11,243 bases of DNA from Bacillota bacterium (lineage in GTDB: Bacteria > Bacillota > UBA4882 > JAAYXC01). The first letter of the stretch is position 1, and every line of letters starts with the position of its first letter. Positions 1 through 6,815 of this stretch are shown here, piece after piece. The stretch is from the NCBI GenBank assembly GCA_012516115.1, contig JAAYXC010000212.1:1-11243 (forward strand), read 5' to 3'. Made by a program: the position numbers and the translations under genes. A model generated the notes under the pieces. That model did not search any database and was not told the origin of the DNA. It saw nothing but the letters and a program-made list of their open reading frames with translations.

Positions 1-1068
1 GGTACGGAGACGTGCCTGTTCTTTTCGTTTGGCCGTCCGCCAGGAATCTTCTTCCGGCGGGCTGAACCCGATGTTTTTAAAAGAACGGCAGGGGAGGGCC
101 AGGAAGGCGGCCAGGCCGATCAGGTTTCTCCCGGCGGCGGTCAAAAGGGGGAAAGTGAGCCCTTCCCCTAAGATCAACAGGGGGAGTAGGGACCCCAGGG
201 AGAAGCCCACCGCCGCGGCCAGGCGGCCGTAGCGGTGGACCATCCCGGCCAGCAGACCACCCAGGGCCCACCCGAGGAGCAAAGGCCAGGAGGTAAAAGA
301 TTGCCATCCGGGAAGGAGAAAGAAGAGGAGGCCCATCCCCGCGCCGAGCCCAGGACCGCCGAGATAACCGGCCAGGACGATCAGAAAACACGCGGCGAGG
401 GAGGCCAGGTTAATTTCGAAGAGGTTAACCCGGGCCAGGGCCACGGTGGCCAGAACCAGGGGGGTCAAGGCCAAAAAAAGGTCTTCCTCTCCTCCGTAAG
501 CGAAGACGCTCTTTTGACGGAGGAAGGGGAGGGCGCGGAGAAAGACAAAGCCCAAAAGGAACACGGCCCCGCTTTCGGCCGCAAGTAGGAGCCATGGGAA
601 GCCGGGCCAGGACCGGCGGAAGAAATGGAAAACAAAGTGGCCGATAAAGGTCAAAGCCGCAGTGGCAAGGAAAAAGAGGAGGGGTCTTTTCTTTTTTCCC
701 CCTCGACGCTGACCGACCAAGAGAAGGAGAAGAAGGGGAGGAAGGACGACCAGGGCGAGGGTGGGAGTTTTGGAAGAGATGAGGCTTAGCATGAGGGCTA
801 CGAAGTACCAGGGGAGATGATCGAGGCCGGAGACGGCCATGGCGGCGAAGAAGGCCACTCCGGCCGGAACGATCTCCAGCGAGAGAAAAGCCCGGGATAA
901 GAGGAGGGTGAGAGGGGTTAAGACGAGGAGTTCGCGCCAGCGATCGTTTCTTTTACCGGTAGGTGATCCCGCCACGCGGCGTTTTCCACTCGGCCCCGTC
1001 CGTCTCGGGTTAGAGGGTTCAGGATGGGCCGAGGGGGTTTTGCACCCTTGCAAAGCTACTTCGGCCAC
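1..1068 (-). CDS. spoIIE: Stage II sporulation protein E, N-terminal membrane domain (partial, runs off left edge)
   Basis: SpoIIE is a PP2C-type phosphatase of the asymmetric septum. It dephosphorylates the anti-anti-sigma factor SpoIIAA to release sigma-F in the forespore, and it interacts with FtsZ. The minus strand is open without a stop from about position 1200 to base 1. From the preferred start, about 356 codons are visible: a basic, proline-rich cytoplasmic head (residues 1-45), then roughly ten hydrophobic segments (about 46-328), then a charged stretch entering the regulatory region. The first membrane segment reads SRAFLSLEIVPAGVAFFAAM (about residues 58-77). As I remember it, B. 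subtilis SpoIIE has a closely similar stretch (GRAF.L.E..PF..PFFGAM) at its first segment. GGPGLGAGMG (237-246) also fits the family. The phosphatase domain would lie beyond the left edge. There is no ATG start. The GTG at 1068 follows AAAGGGG with a 10-base gap; an upstream GTG at 1101 has only a weak ribosome site. No frameshift is seen. Confidence 0.9.
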   Translation of the reverse strand, partial: MAEVALQGCKTPSAHPEPSNPRRTGPSGKRRVAGSPTGKRNDRWRELLVLTPLTLLLSRAFLSLEIVPAGVAFFAAMAVSGLDHLPWYFVALMLSLISSKTPTLALVVLPPLLLLLLVGQRRGGKKKRPLLFFLATAALTFIGHFVFHFFRRSWPGFPWLLLAAESGAVFLLGFVFLRALPFLRQKSVFAYGGEEDLFLALTPLVLATVALARVNLFEINLASLAACFLIVLAGYLGGPGLGAGMGLLFFLLPGWQSFTSWPLLLGWALGGLLAGMVHRYGRLAAAVGFSLGSLLPLLILGEGLTFPLLTAAGRNLIGLAAFLALPCRSFKNIGFSPPEEDSWRTAKRKEQARLRT

Positions 1069-1151
1069 CGGAAGAACGCCCCTTTCGACCTTGTTTCCCA
1101 CTTGACATCCGGGGGAGATATGACCGGTACGGTAAAAGCCGTTCAACCCAA

Positions 1152-1185
1152 AGTATAACACAGGGATGACAATATGTGTGTCGAT
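1152..1185 (-). promoter_or_regulatory. Candidate Spo0A-activated sigma-A promoter of spoIIE with 21-bp spacer
   Basis: On the minus strand, TATACT (1157-1152) is a good sigma-A -10 box. No -35 box exists at the usual 17-base distance, but TCGACA (1184-1179) matches TTGACA in 5 of 6 positions at exactly 21 bases. B. subtilis spoIIG and spoIIE are known for such over-long spacers, overcome by Spo0A. Overlapping the -35, the plus strand reads TGTCGAT (1179-1185), 6 of 7 matches to the 0A box TGTCGAA. A weaker TGACAAT lies at 1167-1173. The predicted transcription start near 1145 leaves a leader of about 45-75 bases before the candidate GTG starts. This is an inference from motifs. Confidence 0.5.
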
Positions 1186-1194
1186 TGGTGAAAG

Positions 1195-1357
1195 GTGACG
1201 ACATCGAAAATTCGTGTTTTAAGTGGATTTTTAAGGGGGAAACGGCACGATTCGTCCTCGCGGGGAAAGGTCTGCCGTCGGGACGCGAGGGGAATCCCGG
1301 CCCGGAAGGGCCCAGGGAGAGGTAGAATCGTTTTTCGTCCCGTGGTTCTTTTTTTAC
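1195..1357. other. Structured spoIIE-ykvI intergenic region with hairpins, no gene recognised
   Basis: No protein-like frame fits this stretch. It holds a 7-bp perfect inverted repeat CCTCGCG/CGCGAGG (1256-1262 and 1284-1290, 21-base loop). Directly after it comes GGCCC-GGAA-GGGCC (1299-1312), a 5-bp stem with a GNRA-type loop when read on the plus strand. It is not a tRNA and lacks the flanking bases of SRP RNA. It could be a small RNA on the plus strand or a structured leader of the spoIIE transcript; the sequence alone does not decide. Confidence 0.3.
1312..1355 (+). terminator. Weak terminator-like hairpin with T-run (plus strand)
   Basis: CCAGGGA (1312-1318) can pair with TCCC-g-TGG (1338-1345) with one bulged G across a 19-base loop. 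It is followed at once by TTCTTTTTTT (1346-1355). The stem is short and the loop long, so this is only a candidate. If real, it would end a plus-strand transcript crossing 1195-1355. Confidence 0.25.
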
Positions 1358-1373
1358 GGTTCGCCCGGGAACC
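1358..1373. repeat. Hairpin GGTTC/GAACC just after ykvI stop
   Basis: This 5-bp perfect inverted repeat with a six-base loop (GCCCGG) lies 7 bases beyond the ykvI stop codon. On the minus strand it is followed by an A-run rather than a T-run, so it is not a standard intrinsic terminator for ykvI. Read-through into spoIIE therefore remains possible. Confidence 0.3.
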
Positions 1374-1379
1374 AGGATT

Positions 1380-2450
1380 TTACCGGAATTTCACGTAGGA
1401 TGTTTTATGGGCTTTGCCCAACCCGAGCAAAGGGAAGAAGCAGAGGAGGCCGAAGGCCGGGTAGGCCGTCCGGACGAGACGAGCGAAGCCGAAACGGGCC
1501 AAAAAAGTTCCCACCACCATGGTCGCCGCGGCCCAGAAGATGGGTCGGCCACCGGCGAGTTGCTGAAGCCGTGCGGCCACGGTATATAAATCGGCCACCA
1601 GGGTGGTGAAAAGTTCCGCCCAGAGAAGGCCGTTATAGGCGAGGCCGAAGCATCCTCCTAGACGGGCGGCGAGGGCGGGCATCGGGAGCTCGCTCGAGGC
1701 GACGAATCGCCCTTGTCGGAGGAGGGTGGCGGCGAGGCACGCGCCGAGGATGGTGAGGCCCAGGGCCCCTCCCAGTCCCCCGGCGCGGCGAAGGGAGGCC
1801 TCCGGTTCTTCGGCCCCGAGACGCACCAGGACGGGGAGGGCGAGGGTGGTGTTGTACGAGGCGTAAAGCAAGGCCGCCCACGGCCAGGCCCAGGAGGAAA
1901 AGATCTTTCCGCCCGCGTAAGCGGGAGGAAGATGGAGACTTTTTAAGGTCACGATGATGGTAATAATTACTAGGAAAGGGACGAAAATCTCGTTCACGAT
2001 CATCAGACCGGGGAGACCGGCGGCGATGACGAGGAGGGCCAGAAGGGCGGGCAAAAGCTTCCCCTGCCAGGCCGGCCGTCCATAGACTTGGGCCAGGGCT
2101 CCGGCGCCGGCCAGCATCACCCCGGTCAGGACGAGCAGGAAGAAAAGGAAGACGAGATCGAAGAACGGAGCCCATCCGCCCACCGTGGCCTCGAGGACCT
2201 GACGTTGGGTCGCCGTAGGGCCCAAACGCCGCCCGAGCGCCAGGGCCCGGAGACCGGCCCAGGCGAAGATGGCGCCGGCCAGGACCATCCCCAAATATCC
2301 CGGCCGCCCGAAGCGGGCGAAGAAGGTCCAGATCTCCTGGCCGGAGGCGAAACCGGCTCCCACCACCGTGCCCACATAGGTGGCGGCCAGCCCGAAGACG
2401 CGGGCCCCGTGCCTGTGCGCGAACTCACCCTTTTTCCACGACGAGGCCAC
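1380..2450 (-). CDS. ykvI: YkvI-family polytopic membrane protein (APC/LeuT-like fold)
   Basis: A 356-residue integral membrane protein of the YkvI family, distantly related to amino-acid/cation transporters. Its substrate is unknown. The signature is GTVVGAGFASGQE at residues 27-39 in the first, broken membrane helix, which in LeuT-fold proteins forms part of the substrate site. A second family-like stretch is LLYASYN (194-200). About ten hydrophobic segments span residues 15-345, and the length is normal for the family. The start is GTG at 2450, with GGAG eight to nine bases upstream inside the end of the carboxypeptidase gene. The two genes overlap by 26 bases in different frames, which suggests translational coupling and one transcript. 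No clear terminator follows. Family assignment is firm; a transport role is inferred from the fold, and any link to sporulation only from the neighbours. Confidence 0.88.
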   Translation of the reverse strand: MASSWKKGEFAHRHGARVFGLAATYVGTVVGAGFASGQEIWTFFARFGRPGYLGMVLAGAIFAWAGLRALALGRRLGPTATQRQVLEATVGGWAPFFDLVFLFFLLVLTGVMLAGAGALAQVYGRPAWQGKLLPALLALLVIAAGLPGLMIVNEIFVPFLVIITIIVTLKSLHLPPAYAGGKIFSSWAWPWAALLYASYNTTLALPVLVRLGAEEPEASLRRAGGLGGALGLTILGACLAATLLRQGRFVASSELPMPALAARLGGCFGLAYNGLLWAELFTTLVADLYTVAARLQQLAGGRPIFWAAATMVVGTFLARFGFARLVRTAYPAFGLLCFFPLLGLGKAHKTSYVKFR

Positions 2451-3672
2451 CGGCGGTGCTCCGTTTCGCTTTTTTCTCCGGGTCCCCCCACGCGAAAGGC
2501 GGCCACCAGGATCTTTTCCTCACGGCCTCCCGGGGCAGGAGATCTACCCCTTCCACTTCTTCTCCGTCGTAGGTGACCGTCAGACGACCCAGGACTCGGT
2601 GGGGGAGAACCGGGGCCGGGATCGGTTCCCGGGCCAGGGAAAGATGGAGACGTAATAAGTGTTCCTGGCCCTTCGGGCAAACCACGGCCAGGTCCGTGCG
2701 GGGGACGAGAGCCACCGTGGGGGAACGCCCTCCGGCCACCCGGAGACGGGCTATTTCCCGGCCCTCCTTCGCCAGACGCAGAAGGCGGAAGGCTTCAAAT
2801 CCGTAGGCCAGGAGGGTGGCGGCATCGTGCCAACGATCGGCGCTGCGGAGGACGACGGCGATGAGCTGCCGGCCGTCCCGGGTGGCCGAGGCCACCAGGC
2901 AATGTCCGGCTTCGCTGGTGGTACCGGTCTTGACCCCATCGGCGCCGGCGAAAGACCACAAGAGGCGGTTGGTATTGGTCAGGGGGAGCCGGCGTTCACC
3001 CACGGCCCACTGGAGTTCTTCCTCCCGGGTCCGGACGAGACGGGCGAAGGTCGGATGGCGGAGGGCGTACCGGGTGATGAGGGCCAGGTCGAAGGCGGTG
3101 GTATAATGGCCGAGGGCCGGGAGGCCGTGAGGATTACGGAAATTGGTGTTGAAGGCGCCGAACTCCCGGGCGCGGAGGTTCATGAGGCGGACGAACTCTT
3201 CTTCGCTTCGGGCCACGTGTTCGGCGATGGCCACCCCGGCGTCGTTACCCGAAGAGAGCATGAGACCCTGGAGGAGCTCGCCCAGCGAGAGCCGGTCCCC
3301 GGGGCGCAGCCCCACCGAGGAACCGGGAGTCCAGCCGGCCCGCGGCCCCACCGTGACCAGGGAACGGAGGTCCCCTCTTTCCAGGGCGATGAGGGCGGTC
3401 ACGATCTTGGTCGTGCTGGCCGGAGCGCGGCGGACGTGTTCGTTCTTGGCGTAAAGGATCGTCCCGGTGGTGGCTTCCAAAAGCACGGCGGAGGCGGCCG
3501 AAACGTATGGGGCCCCGGGCGTCGCTGGGGCGTAGACGAGCGGAGGATAACCGGCGCGGATGAGAAACCCCCGGCCGGCCTCATCCGTCCGGTGGGATAG
3601 GTCCCACCCGGCGAGGCCGAGGACCATCCCCAAGGTGAAGAGGGCTATGGATCGCCAGCAAATCGTCCGCAC
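2425..3672 (-). CDS. D-alanyl-D-alanine carboxypeptidase, PBP5/DacF type (peptidase S11)
   Basis: This low-molecular-weight penicillin-binding protein trims the terminal D-alanine from peptidoglycan stem peptides outside the membrane. It has 415 residues. All three active-site motifs of family S11 are present and in order: S86-T-T-K89 (nucleophile and general base), S141-G-N143, and K248-T-G250. The catalytic domain covers about 55-285 and a PBP5 C-terminal beta domain about 310-390. Residues 5-24 form one hydrophobic segment without an obvious AxA cleavage site, so it may be an uncleaved anchor. The C-terminal tail (from about 391: W-rich, then KKAKR) does not look like the amphipathic membrane helix usual in DacF or PBP5. 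The start is GTG at 3672 with a weak ribosome site; TATAAA lies 7-12 bases upstream of it. It is the first gene of the minus-strand unit. DacF versus DacB identity is not settled. Confidence 0.93.
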   Translation of the reverse strand: MRTICWRSIALFTLGMVLGLAGWDLSHRTDEAGRGFLIRAGYPPLVYAPATPGAPYVSAASAVLLEATTGTILYAKNEHVRRAPASTTKIVTALIALERGDLRSLVTVGPRAGWTPGSSVGLRPGDRLSLGELLQGLMLSSGNDAGVAIAEHVARSEEEFVRLMNLRAREFGAFNTNFRNPHGLPALGHYTTAFDLALITRYALRHPTFARLVRTREEELQWAVGERRLPLTNTNRLLWSFAGADGVKTGTTSEAGHCLVASATRDGRQLIAVVLRSADRWHDAATLLAYGFEAFRLLRLAKEGREIARLRVAGGRSPTVALVPRTDLAVVCPKGQEHLLRLHLSLAREPIPAPVLPHRVLGRLTVTYDGEEVEGVDLLPREAVRKRSWWPPFAWGDPEKKAKRSTAGGLVVEKG

Positions 3673-3742
3673 GTTAAGTTTATATGCCCGGTCACGCGGA
3701 ATTTAACCCTCGTTTTCCGTTTTCTGTCTCTAGTTTAAGCGG

Positions 3743-3772
3743 TTGACGACCAAAGGGAGAAGAAGTTAAAAT
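3743..3772 (+). promoter_or_regulatory. Sigma-A promoter of the efflux operon
   Basis: The -35 box is TTGACG (3743-3748, 5 of 6 matches) and the -10 box is TAAAAT (3767-3772, 5 of 6), with an 18-base spacer. Transcription is expected to start near 3779, about 84 bases before the channel gene. It is the best sigma-A match in the divergent region and faces the operon. Confidence 0.65.
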
Positions 3773-3785
3773 ACATCATGTCGCT

Positions 3786-3809
3786 GACTGAATGGTCGGT
3801 CATTGAGTC
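3786..3809 (+). promoter_or_regulatory. Palindromic operator candidate for the TetR regulator
   Basis: GACTGAATG (3786-3794) and CATTGAGTC (3801-3809) are inverted copies with one mismatch, six bases apart. A second, nested symmetry pairs TGACTG (3785-3790) with CGGTCA (3797-3802) with one mismatch. Size and position, at about +8 to +31 of the predicted transcript, fit a TetR-family operator that blocks the promoter at 3743. The cognate repressor is probably the last gene of the operon. Binding is inferred, not shown. Confidence 0.55.
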
Positions 3810-3817
3810 CTGTTTTG

Positions 3818-3833
3818 TACCAAGGGTTTGGTA
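3818..3833 (+). repeat. Second inverted repeat in the operon leader (TACCAA/TTGGTA)
   Basis: A 6-bp perfect inverted repeat with a GGGT spacer lies between the main palindrome and the channel gene. It could be a second protein site or a small leader hairpin upstream of the ribosome site. It does not share the half-site of the main palindrome. Confidence 0.35.
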
Positions 3834-3848
3834 AGACCATCGCCGGGG

Positions 3849-3854
3849 AAGGAG
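3849..3854 (+). promoter_or_regulatory. Ribosome binding site that fixes the channel gene start
   Basis: AAGGAG, eight bases before the ATG at 3863, is a strong match to the 16S tail. It excludes the longer reading of this frame from 3803 (an ATT codon lying inside the operator palindrome). Confidence 0.8.
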
Positions 3855-3862
3855 AGGATCGG

Positions 3863-5215
3863 ATGGATGCGCCAAGGAAGTGGGGGCGAATCTTTGGCTG
3901 GTCGATCCTTTGGGCGGTCCTTCTAAGCCCTTCTGTAGTGGGAGCCGAGGCGACGGTTCCGGAACTGACGCTCAAACAATGTATTAACCTGGCCTTGGCC
4001 AACAACGCGCTCGTCCAGGCCGCCCAGCTCCAGAAAGATGCGGCCGAGGCCAGGGTAACGGAGGCGAAAGCCTCTCTGCTCCCCAGGTTCTCCGCGGCCG
4101 CAAACTATTTGAAGATGAACGAAGGAACACCCATCCCGGTCGGTGTGGTTTACGATCCTACTACCAACCAGTTCTTCCTGCAAACGATGGAAGGTCCCGC
4201 GGAAAACGTAGAATTAAGGCTTTCGGCGAACCAGCCTTTGTATACGGGTGGGGCGTTACGGGCCGGAGTCGCCGCCGCGAACTGGGCCGCGCGGGCGGCA
4301 GAAGCCGATCTGGAGACTCGGCGCCAAGAAGTCGCCCTCCAGGTCGCCACGGCCTACTACGGGTTGTTGACGGCCGCGCGGCTTGTGCGGGTCAACGAAG
4401 AGGCATTGGCCAATGCCGAAGCCCACTTGGAAGTGGTAAAGGTTTTGTTCGAGGCCGGTACCGTCCTCAAGACCGATCTGCTCCGGACGGAGGTCGCAGT
4501 AGGGCAGGCGCGCCAAGACCTTATCCGGGCCCGGCATGCGCTGGAGATGGCCCGGCTGAACTTGGTGACCTTAGTCGGTCTCCCGGTGGAAGCTAAACCG
4601 CAATTGGCCGAGGTTTCTCCGGCCAAGGTCGGTCCGCTTCCCGACTTGGCAGATTGTTTAAAGATCGCTTATGCTAACCGGCCGGAACTTATGGCCGTCA
4701 AAGCTCAGCTCGAGGCGGCCAGGGCCGCGCTGGCTCAGACCAAGGCCGGTTATCTTCCCGCGGTAAGCCTTGCGGCGGTTCAATCCCGGCGCGGGAGCGA
4801 GCCATCCGATCTAGAGCATAGTTGGACCGTCACGCTTAATGCCTCGTTGAACCTCTTCGATTGGGGCGTAACCAGGGCCAGGGTCCGGCAGGCCGAAGAC
4901 AATGTACGGATGTTGGAATTACGTCTCAAAAGCCTTGAAGATCGGATTTACCTCGAGGTCAACCAGGCCTACCAAGCAGTGCGGGAAGCGGAGGAGCGTC
5001 TCCCCCTGGCCGAGACCATGCTGAAGCAGGCGGTGGAGAATCTCGCCCTTACCCAGGTGCGTTACGAAGCCGGCCTGGCGACGACCCTGGATGTGTTGGA
5101 CGGCCAGGTGCTGGTGACCAAGACCGAGACCGCGCAAGTGCAAGCGGTTTACGATTACCAACTGGCCCGGGCAAGATTGGCCAAGGCCATGGGCCAAGTC
5201 GATGCACTGGAATAA
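3863..5215 (+). CDS. TolC-family outer-membrane efflux channel
   Basis: This protein would form the trimeric outer-membrane duct of a tripartite exporter. It has 450 residues, close to the usual size of TolC/OprM proteins. Residues 1-30 form a signal peptide (basic start, hydrophobic core, AEA near the cleavage site). There is no lipobox cysteine. The mature part shows the internal duplication of the OEP family: first repeat from LTLKQCINLALANN (about 35-48) and second from LADCLKIAYANRPEL (about 262-276). Other recognisable stretches are ANQPLYTGGALRAG (122-135), NLFDWG (330-335) and RYEAGLATTLDVLDGQ (400-415). The two long helical regions rich in Ala, Glu and Gln would build the periplasmic barrel. 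It is the first gene of the operon; its last 14 bases overlap an alternative in-frame start of the adaptor. A TolC-type channel next to spoIIE is unexpected, because most spore formers lack an outer membrane. Family call is firm; substrate unknown. Confidence 0.93.
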   Translation: MDAPRKWGRIFGWSILWAVLLSPSVVGAEATVPELTLKQCINLALANNALVQAAQLQKDAAEARVTEAKASLLPRFSAAANYLKMNEGTPIPVGVVYDPTTNQFFLQTMEGPAENVELRLSANQPLYTGGALRAGVAAANWAARAAEADLETRRQEVALQVATAYYGLLTAARLVRVNEEALANAEAHLEVVKVLFEAGTVLKTDLLRTEVAVGQARQDLIRARHALEMARLNLVTLVGLPVEAKPQLAEVSPAKVGPLPDLADCLKIAYANRPELMAVKAQLEAARAALAQTKAGYLPAVSLAAVQSRRGSEPSDLEHSWTVTLNASLNLFDWGVTRARVRQAEDNVRMLELRLKSLEDRIYLEVNQAYQAVREAEERLPLAETMLKQAVENLALTQVRYEAGLATTLDVLDGQVLVTKTETAQVQAVYDYQLARARLAKAMGQVDALE

Positions 5216-5222
5216 GGGGGGA
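5214..5222 (+). promoter_or_regulatory. Ribosome binding site supporting a TTG start for the adaptor
   Basis: AAGGGGGGA overlaps the stop codon of the channel gene and lies seven bases before the TTG at 5229. The upstream in-frame ATG at 5202 has no comparable site, so TTG is preferred. Confidence 0.55.
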
Positions 5223-5228
5223 CTTTCG

Positions 5229-6800
5229 TTGCACCGAAAAGGGATGGTAATCGGCGCGCTGGTTGTTTGCTCGTTTTTATTCGGCACCGGCGTGCTCTAT
5301 CGCGTTTTACATAATAGGGCCAAGACGGTGGCCGGCCAGAAAAAGATCCAGGCGATGGAACGCGTCGCCGTGGTCACCCGGCCGGTCACCTATGGCGACG
5401 TCGCTTCGGTGGTGCGGCTCGTTGGCACCGTCAAGCCGGCGGTCGAAGTTGCCGTCGTCCCGAAGTTTGCGGGACGGGTCGTTCGGGTCCTCGCCGAAGT
5501 AGGGGATTTTGTTAAAGTCGGACAGCCGCTGGTGGAACTCGACCAGACCGACCTGCGCGCCCAGCTCAAACAAGCAGAGGCCGGTTTGGCGGCCGCGCGG
5601 GCGCGTCTGGCCCAGGTGAAGGCGGGAGCGCGACCGGAGGAAACCGAGCAGGCCGAAGCGGCTTTGGCCCAGGCGAAGGCCTCTTTTTTAGGAGCCCAGC
5701 GGGCGCTGGAAAACGCCCGCCGGATGTATCAGGAACGGACGAGTACCGCCCAAGCCCTCAGTTCCGCCAAAACCCAGGTGGAAGTGACCAAGGCGCAGTG
5801 GGAAGCGGCCCAAGCCCAGGTCAATCAGACCGCCGCCAACCTTAAAGCGGCCACCGATAACCTCCAGCGGATGACCGAGCTTTTCGCCAAAGGCGCGGCG
5901 ACCAAAGCCCAACTCGAGGCCGCCCAGACCCAACTCGAGATCGCCAAGGCCCAGTACCAGTCGGCCCAGGCCCTGCAGGAACAGGCCAGGGCGGCGCTGG
6001 AGGGTGCCCAGGCCTTATTGGCCATCACCCAGGAGACCCACGACAACCAGACGGCCCTCAAGGCCCAGGTCGACGCGGCGGAAAGCCAGTATCAGATCGC
6101 CGAGGCGAACTTGAAGGCCGCCCAGGCGCGCGTGGCGCAGATCAAAGCCGGGGCGAGGCGCGAAGATGTGGAGGCGGCGGAGGCGCAGGTTCATCAAGCG
6201 GAGGCCGCGGTCGAACTCGCCCGTGCCCAACTGACCAACGCGGTGATCACGGCGCCGATAGGCGGAGTCGTCGCGGCCCGGGCCATCGACCCCGGCGAGA
6301 TGGCTTCGCCGGGCGTACCCGTTTTTACCTTGGTGGCCATCGATCGCGTCTTCGTTGACGTGAGTTTGACCGAAAGCCTCGTGGGCAAGGTCCAAAACGG
6401 CACGCCCGTCGAAGTGAGCGTAGACGCTTTTCCCGGCTTAACTTTCCGGGGGGTCCTTACCAACCTCGCCCCGGCCGCCGATCCCCGCACCCGGGAGTTC
6501 TCCGCCCGGGTGAGCATCCCAAATCGTGACCACCGACTAAAAGCGGGGATGTCCGCCACCGTGAAGTTAGCCACTGAAGTGCATCGGCATGTCTTGGTGC
6601 TTCCCGCGGACGCCTTGGTCGACCGTAATGGTGATCGGTTCGTCTTTGTGGTGACGAACGGGAGGGCCAAGGAACGGTTGGTGAAAACGGGACTTTCCGA
6701 CGGCGTGATGACCGAAATACTGGCCGGGCTTGCGGTCGGCGAGAAGGGCGTGGGGAAGGGACAAGACGAGTTGGCCGACGGGATTGCCGTCGCGGAATGA
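5229..6800 (+). CDS. RND periplasmic adaptor (HlyD/AcrA family) with very long alpha-hairpin
   Basis: The membrane-fusion protein that joins the inner-membrane pump to the outer channel. It has 523 residues from the TTG start; typical RND adaptors have about 380. Order: N-terminal membrane anchor (about 5-27, no proper lipobox), first lipoyl half-motif (74-109, AGRVVRVLAEVGDFVKVGQPL), Ala/Gln/Glu-rich coiled coil (about 104-336), second lipoyl half (336-371, ITAPIGGVVAARAIDPGEMASPG), beta-barrel (about 372-460) and a C-terminal membrane-proximal domain. The coil midpoint carries R214-x3-L218-x6-T225, like the RLS motif of adaptor tips that docks TolC, with Thr in place of Ser. Paired KAGAR motifs at 131 and 306 sit at matching heights on the two helices. 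The start could also be ATG at 5202 (nine residues longer). Translation is probably coupled to the channel gene. Family is firm; the pairing geometry is inferred. Confidence 0.92.
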   Translation: MHRKGMVIGALVVCSFLFGTGVLYRVLHNRAKTVAGQKKIQAMERVAVVTRPVTYGDVASVVRLVGTVKPAVEVAVVPKFAGRVVRVLAEVGDFVKVGQPLVELDQTDLRAQLKQAEAGLAAARARLAQVKAGARPEETEQAEAALAQAKASFLGAQRALENARRMYQERTSTAQALSSAKTQVEVTKAQWEAAQAQVNQTAANLKAATDNLQRMTELFAKGAATKAQLEAAQTQLEIAKAQYQSAQALQEQARAALEGAQALLAITQETHDNQTALKAQVDAAESQYQIAEANLKAAQARVAQIKAGARREDVEAAEAQVHQAEAAVELARAQLTNAVITAPIGGVVAARAIDPGEMASPGVPVFTLVAIDRVFVDVSLTESLVGKVQNGTPVEVSVDAFPGLTFRGVLTNLAPAADPRTREFSARVSIPNRDHRLKAGMSATVKLATEVHRHVLVLPADALVDRNGDRFVFVVTNGRAKERLVKTGLSDGVMTEILAGLAVGEKGVGKGQDELADGIAVAE

Positions 6801-6815
6801 AATGGGGTGAAGTGA

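Noticed and set aside
29..588. Plus-strand open frames at the left edge
   Set aside because: They are antisense to the clear SpoIIE membrane domain, and their composition (G, R, E, Q) is that of a shadow of hydrophobic codons.
1296..1317. GGCCC-GGAA-GGGCC as SRP (4.5S) RNA helix 8
   Set aside because: The GGAA loop matches, but the conserved asymmetric and symmetric internal loop bases (AGCA, ACC and similar) are absent.
2659..3600. A 313-codon plus-strand open frame opposite the carboxypeptidase
   Set aside because: Gly/Arg/Glu-rich shadow of a gene carrying all S11 active-site motifs; no ribosome site or recognisable domain.
3673..3690. TATAAA / CATATAAA upstream of the carboxypeptidase as a sigma-E/F/G or sigma-A -10 box
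   Set aside because: No matching -35 element at the right distance for any of these factors, and the implied leader would be very short.
3803..3862. Longer N-terminus for the TolC-like protein
   Set aside because: It would begin at a non-standard codon inside the operator palindrome; the ATG at 3863 has a strong ribosome site and starts a proper signal peptide.
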